Translations under genes and position numbers: made by a program
The notes under the pieces: generated by a model
The model's database searches: none
What the model was told of the DNA's origin: nothing
What the model saw: the letters and a program-made list of their open reading frames with translations, nothing else
Part shown: positions 58,586-64,000 of the stretch, piece after piece
Layout: every line of letters begins with the position of its first letter
Numbering within the stretch: the stretch's first letter is position 1
Assembly (NCBI RefSeq): GCF_023856365.1
Contig: NC_064554.1
Span: 8,733,001-8,797,000 of the forward strand
Source: Brienomyrus brachyistius
Taxonomy: Eukaryota; Chordata; Actinopteri; Osteoglossiformes; Mormyridae
Reading direction: 5' to 3'
DNA length: 64,000 nt

Positions 58586-61500
58586 TCACATGGCTTTCAC
58601 CTTGATCTGTTTCATCTTCATCTGCTTCTTCTCCAACTTCTTCTGCTCCCTCCGCTGGGCCGCCTCCTGCGAGCGGGAGATCGAGGTCACTCACACGGAC
58701 GCACACGCGGGCTTTCACCGAATCTCAGGCTCTCTCCTCACCTCTAGGCGACGCTGCCGCTCGGGATCCTCCTCGTTCATGATGCGCTCCTTCTCGGCCC
58801 GCTTCTTCTCCTCACGGCGCGTCTGCGCCGCTTCCTGCCGCTGGGCGTGGGTCTGCTTCAGGAAGTTCTCCTCCACGCGGGCCCGGTTCTTATCCGCTTT
58901 CAGCTTTCCCTGTGAATAGACACAGCAAGAGAACCCGGGCCGGGGTCACGAGCTCCTTCACCAGACAGGCCGACCCAGCCGAATTACAAACAGCGAACCG
59001 CTTCCGGAGGCTGTTCCATACCCTTACAGCACTCACTCAACAAACTCTGCATGTACCCTACCAACCAATCATTTTCATCTTTGAGGTTTAAATCACTCCT
59101 AGATGGATTTTGGAATTAATGCATTTATTTTGATTTGCCTTACAGATATCCCAGTATTTACTGCAACAAAATCACACTGGAATATTTGAAATATTTGAAA
59201 CTATATAGTGCAGCCCACGTATACTAAAAGTAAAATCCTTTTATTGATTGTCGTGCCATGTACTGTACATCTTGTTGAATCTGTTCTTCCAACTAGATCA
59301 CAATTAAAACTTGGCTCTCCATTTGTCCATACATCCATTATAATTACTTTTTTTCCCGTTGTTTATTGTAGTTCGTAGCTTTTTCTCCCCCAAGATGGCA
59401 GTTGTATTGCGTTTCAGGGGCAGCATAACCAAATCGAAAATAAACACGTTTGTAAAAGTATCGAAGTACCAAAAAAACACTTTAGCTAATTTGGTACTTT
59501 TGATACTTGTACTAGACCGATTTTTGGTACTAAAAGTATGGTACCTAGTGCAATGGAAAAGTGCCCTGAGACTACGAGCCAGTCAGTCAGTGAGAAAAAC
59601 TGACAACCAGTCAGGTTGGCCAACAGGGGCGCCCTGCTCACCTCTCTGTTGAGGCGAAATTTCTTGATCTTGTCAATGCTGTAGATGACCATGTTCATAA
59701 GAGGAAGCAGGGTGTCCATGTCTTTGGGGGACGTGTTGCCCATTCCAGGCACTACAGACACAAAGCAGGTCAGATGTCACTTGATAAGACACGATGCTCC
59801 ATGACAGCGATGCGTGTAATCAAGTGTGCATGGGGCCTAACTGGTGAGAGCATGTACCGTTAAACGTAAACAGTAAGGTCTTCTTAGTCTCGGGGAGCTT
59901 TAAGGGCTGGCCCTCCCTAAAACACAGATGCAAATAGATTCAGCACAACCATCGTCTTTGGATAGAATTATGCTAATAGTTTTCCAAACAACAATGCATG
60001 CCAGGGACAAAACTCACGCACTCTTGCATAAGCTTTGGACCAGAGAATTGGTCCGAGAAATGGATTGACTCAATCTTGTCGGCGTGATTGACGAGGTAAT
60101 GAACCATCTGAAAGACAGACGCGCACACACAGGTCTTGAATAGACATAGAGACATACCCTGCATCTTCCCGTCAAATCACAGAGTCTAAGGCTACATCTA
60201 TACTGCTATGTTTTTGAGGTCAATAACAACCTCCATCCGCATAAGTATTTCCTATCACACCGAGACGAGCAAAAACATACGATGTAACTATTAGCCTACT
60301 TTGGGCAAGCACTCAACACAGTGACCCTAAATTAGTTTCTTTTTGTTCAAATATGCAGCAGTCATATGCTCATATGAGTTTTATTTACAGAAAAACGCTC
60401 TGAGAGCACAACGTAAAATTATTAGTTCAGAGAGATAACCAATCAGACTGTAGAGGGGGTGGATCCAAGCAACTAGAGAAGACAGGACCAAGGCATTTGG
60501 TTGGTTGGTCCCACATCCTCTAGTTGCTTGGACCCACGCCCTCTACAATCTGACTGGTCATCTCTCTGAACCAATCATTTTTCGTTCTGCCCTCAGAACA
60601 TTTTTGTGTAAGTAATACTCTCATGAGCCAGTCACACTGTATTACATGCTATTTAGCTGCATACAGGTTAGCAACAGGGAATGTGCCATTAAAAAACAGC
60701 TCCTCCATACCCACCAAGTTGGAATACTATTTACTTCCATGCAGGTGGCCAGTCAGATAACAACAGGGTATAAGTAGTAGGATCAAATCAGGGAAGAGTG
60801 ATGTGATGATTAAGGACCATAAGTCTCCATTTTCACTCATCTACACCGTAAGGTTAAAATGGAATTTTCTGAAAACTCTGACTCTGGGAGTCTTTTCTAG
60901 CTTCTGTTTTTGGGGGGCTGAAAACTCTGGGGTAGTGTGAACAAAAGGTAAAAATGTGTCTGCGTGGACGCAGCTTAAAAGAGCCGGTTAAGTAACATCA
61001 ACCCACTGATAATGTTAAACTCCATTCAAATGACAGGATTTACTTAGTTGAGCTGTGACCATTAGAACCTCCTGCATCACCTTGCTGTCCATCATGCCGT
61101 CTGACACCTCTCCCATCTCTGACAGGATGGCCAGGAATTCTGGTAGCCCGTACTTTGCTCCTGACTTGGGCTTGTCACTGCAGAATTCGCTCTGAGAGAG
61201 AAAGGGGTAAAACACACACACACACGGTCAGACCTCAAGGAGCTGCCCACGCCACAGCCTGGTGCAAGACCACAGACGTGCACAGTTACGCAGCATTGTC
61301 CAATAGCAGCACTGCAGGGAAAATTCTCTCTTTTTCGATTGAATGGCACAGTTCATTGTAATATCTCACAACAATTGCAGCCAAGGTACTTAAGAATACG
61401 TGGCAATACATTATTAGTGCATAGATACAATATGGATCATGACATGGGAGAAAAGAAGAGAGAAACGGCATAAGGCGACAAAGGAAGGAACCGAAAACTT

Positions 61501-62660
61501 CATAGAATGGAGAAAAAAAAACCTCTGTGGGTCAAAGGTTGACTGGCTGTCCAACCCCGCCCACAGTCATGCTAATACTATAGAATCCTTTATAACTGTC
61601 CAAATCTGCAGTAAAGGTCTAATTAGCGTTTTTAAAACTGAACATCCAAAGACTGTAAAATACGAGCCATGTCAGGTTACAGGGCGGCCGATAAAAAGAC
61701 GTGTCAGTCAGTCACAGGATGCTCACCAGGTCCTGCATCTCCTTCTGCAGTCTCGCCATGGCCTTCCTGTTTCCCACGGCAAAGACAAACGTGTCCATGT
61801 CCTCATCATTCAGGGTGACCTTTATTTGCTATAGAGGCCGGGGAACAGGAGAGAGTGCAGGTTCACACTGCGAGGCGGCGAACGGCGGAAAGTACCACAG
61901 ACGGACATGCCTGGCCCGGAATGGACCGCGGACGACATCCAAAGACATAATGTAGCTGTCACCCCAACTCATCTACAGAGAGGATGTTCAGCCTGGGGGG
62001 CTCGACCTGCTGGGGGCTGAAAAAGCCTGATCTACACCAAGGCCTCCTTAAGTCATACCAACGTCAGCATGATAGCTGTTCTGTTGCGGTCCATTTGCAA
62101 ACTCCCAGAAAGATAAAAACACTCTCTGGCGATGTGCTCACGATGAGCGTGCAGTCCCAACGCTCAGCAGCACCCGGAGGGCGGCGCCACATGGTCAAAC
62201 CTACCACTTGATCGCAGGCAGGCCTCATCATTCTGGCCAGCACATTCAGCAGGTCCTGCCTCTTCAGAAACTGCAAGAGGGCCGGAAGAGAACGTTTTAG
62301 CTCAGGAAGGTCAAGCACTACTTGGGGAAGTGTGGTGCTGGAGACTCCAGGCTGGAGATGCCTGGTTAAACTGGGTAGCAACCGGTGAGTGCGGGAAATT
62401 CCCTTGGGTCTTTGTTAGCAGGCCAGAGTGAGTGTGTGTATAGATATGACTGCATTTTCACAGCATGGAGGGAAGCAGCAGACAGGCCATGAGGAATGGG
62501 GAAGCGGAGGTGGGGGCGGGAGGGGGGGGACCCTGCACCTTCAGCTGGATGAGCATGCCCTCGCAGCAGACACGGCCTGAGCACCACAGATTATAGATGT
62601 GTTCATTCTCCTGGTTCAGCTTCCCTGTGCTCACTGCCTCCATGCTGGTCCCGTCGTCAC
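58586..62660 (-). CDS. ccdc47: PAT complex subunit CCDC47, 3' exons (5' end outside window)
   Basis: An ER membrane protein that, with Asterix (WDR83OS), forms the PAT complex guiding multipass membrane proteins at the translocon. Exons on the minus strand: 62660-62539 ([17 protein letters not shown]), 62270-62205 ([16 protein letters not shown]), 61828-61727 ([18 protein letters not shown]), 61191-61081 ([17 protein letters not shown]), 60107-60022 ([19 protein letters not shown]), 59916-59858 ([14 protein letters not shown]), 59751-59642 ([14 protein letters not shown]), 58909-58742 ([13 protein letters not shown]) and 58666-58586, ending [12 protein letters not shown]. All phases agree. 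The last two exons form the charged Glu/Lys/Arg coiled coil. The signal peptide and membrane helix are in exons past 64000. Confidence 0.95.
60187..60980. mobile_element. Foldback DNA element in a ccdc47 intron
   Basis: The core is a long imperfect palindrome. The left arm around 60380-60480 (AATTATTAGTTCAGAGAGAT..., CAAGCAACTAGAG) is inverted around 60520-60625 (CTCTAGTTGCTTGGACCCAC..., ATCTCTCTGAACCAATCATT). Weaker outer ends (CTAAGGCTACATCTATACTG at the left; inverted TTAAGCTGCGTCCACGCAG at the right) differ mostly by transitions and may be the true termini. No ORF; probably non-autonomous. Confidence 0.65.
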
Positions 62661-63724
62661 CTGGGGGGTTCAAGAGCATTAAAGAGGAAAACAAACAAAC
62701 AAACAAAACAAAAACAAACAAACAAACAAACAAAACCAAACAAAACCAAACAAACAAACAAAAACAAACAAACAAAAACAAACCACATACACTGGTCTAA
62801 GGAAAAACTAACTAGCAATTATGAAAACCTTAGGCAAATTGGCCCCATTCACCATAATGACTCCCGTAAAGATCACACACATCTTTACTTTCTGTTGTCC
62901 TATTAAGACAGGCGGTCTAACTAATTGCGCCTTTCCACTGCCACCAAGCACCGAGCGGTACCACAAACTGCTGGTTTTCCATTTTAATCTACGCGAGCTG
63001 TATCCGAGCTTTACCTGCACTGACTAGTGAGCAGCGACAAAAACGTGACCAACCCAAGCTGATTGTTACCACCATTTGATTGGTGAAAATGCACAGACAT
63101 GCCAATATTCTGTGCACGGATTATCTGAAGGGAAAAAGGGGCATATCCCATAAATTATTCATTATTGGTAGTACTGCACACAGCACAACTGATCAGAATG
63201 GATTCATAATGCAAATTTATGCACGTGAATGCTAATTCCTCTAGTGTTTGATACTAGCATTACACAGTGATTCTCAGAGATGTGCTAATTAGAAATCAGC
63301 TGTCACAACAATCGATTACTGCATGTATTGCTTTTAAAGGTGAGTGTGTATTTGCATACCAGTTACATGCATCCCTGCACATAATAAATTACGATGTACA
63401 TTATGTGGACAGTAAATACGTTCTCTGTCACTGTCGCTCTCCAAACCTCTTCGCAGTACGACTGAGGTGCGGCTTGCTTTCTGTATGCCAGTAAAAAAGC
63501 TCCATAACTTAATCTGCACCCTGTCTAGTTGCCCAGGGGGAAGTAAGACATTTCTGAAACCAAGTCTTGGCATGTATATATGACAAATGGCCCTTGCATC
63601 ACCATTTTTAATTCTGATATAATTTGGCATGTGAATGACACCTACGTTCAAGAGGGCAGAAGGTTTTTTTTAATGGGAAAAAAAACTATTTCTTTGAGAA
63701 ATAGTGTCTTTTGTACACTGTGGG

Positions 63725-63755
<31 letters not shown>

Positions 63756-64000
63756 CCTACAGCTCAGCTATGACTCGTTGGAAAGGCCAAAAATAGTACT
63801 TTTCATGGTACTTGTACATCGCTGCCAACTAGTCTTCCTGTACCTCCTATCCCATCACATGAGCCATTCTATAGAAAGTCAAAAAAAAGATGCCAGATGT
63901 TCTGTTCATGGTGACTTAAGTTTATGAAGTTTTTTCTGTTTCTATATTGTGCACAGGGTATTTAAAAAATAAACAGTTTTGGTAAACCTGGGATGGCCCT
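62661..64000 (-). other. ccdc47 intron reaching the window edge
   Basis: No further ccdc47 exon was found here. It has an (AAAC)n-rich microsatellite at 62690-62782 and a poly(A) run at 63730-63756. Short frames are not conserved. Confidence 0.6.
62690..62782. repeat. (AAAC)n-rich microsatellite
   Basis: A run of AAAC and AAAAC units close to the acceptor side of ccdc47 exon 62660. Confidence 0.93.

Overview
The window is animal nuclear DNA, most likely from a ray-finned (teleost-type) fish. Genes are split by short introns. The repeats are typical of fish genomes: tRNA-derived SINEs, a decayed Tc1 transposon, an APE-type LINE fragment and several foldback or MITE elements. The proteins read as vertebrate orthologues. 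The species cannot be named from the sequence alone.

Layout. Positions 2141-18409 (minus strand) carry setd1a, a COMPASS-family histone H3 lysine 4 methyltransferase. I could place 20 coding exons, with an RRM at the N-terminus and N-SET, SET and post-SET regions at the C-terminus. A CpG-rich stretch at about 18440-19400 is its likely promoter side. Positions 19430-36100 are gene-poor. They hold MITEs, a SINE, a Tc1-like element and a small chemosensory receptor locus on the plus strand: two broken copies (24729-25000 and 26655-27430) and one intact single-exon receptor (30070-30942) resembling bitter taste receptors (TAS2R). Positions 36381-55285 (plus strand) carry erbb2. All 27 coding exons join in frame to give 1,267 residues. 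Positions 58586-62660 (minus strand) carry the nine 3'-most coding exons of ccdc47, whose 5' part lies beyond the right edge.

The genes do not form one pathway. SETD1A acts in the nucleus on promoter chromatin, ERBB2 is a plasma-membrane receptor tyrosine kinase, and CCDC47 is an ER translocon factor that helps insert multipass membrane proteins. erbb2 and ccdc47 converge tail to tail near 58000.

The most notable observations are an apparent U12-type AT-AC intron in setd1a with near-consensus donor and branch site, a one-base reading-frame break in the same gene, a GC-AG intron in erbb2, two intronic minisatellites that stay open in several frames, an unusual number of pure G/C tracts of 11-23 bases, and a MITE with subterminal GCGTACG motifs. 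I found no prokaryotic-type system such as an operon or CRISPR array.
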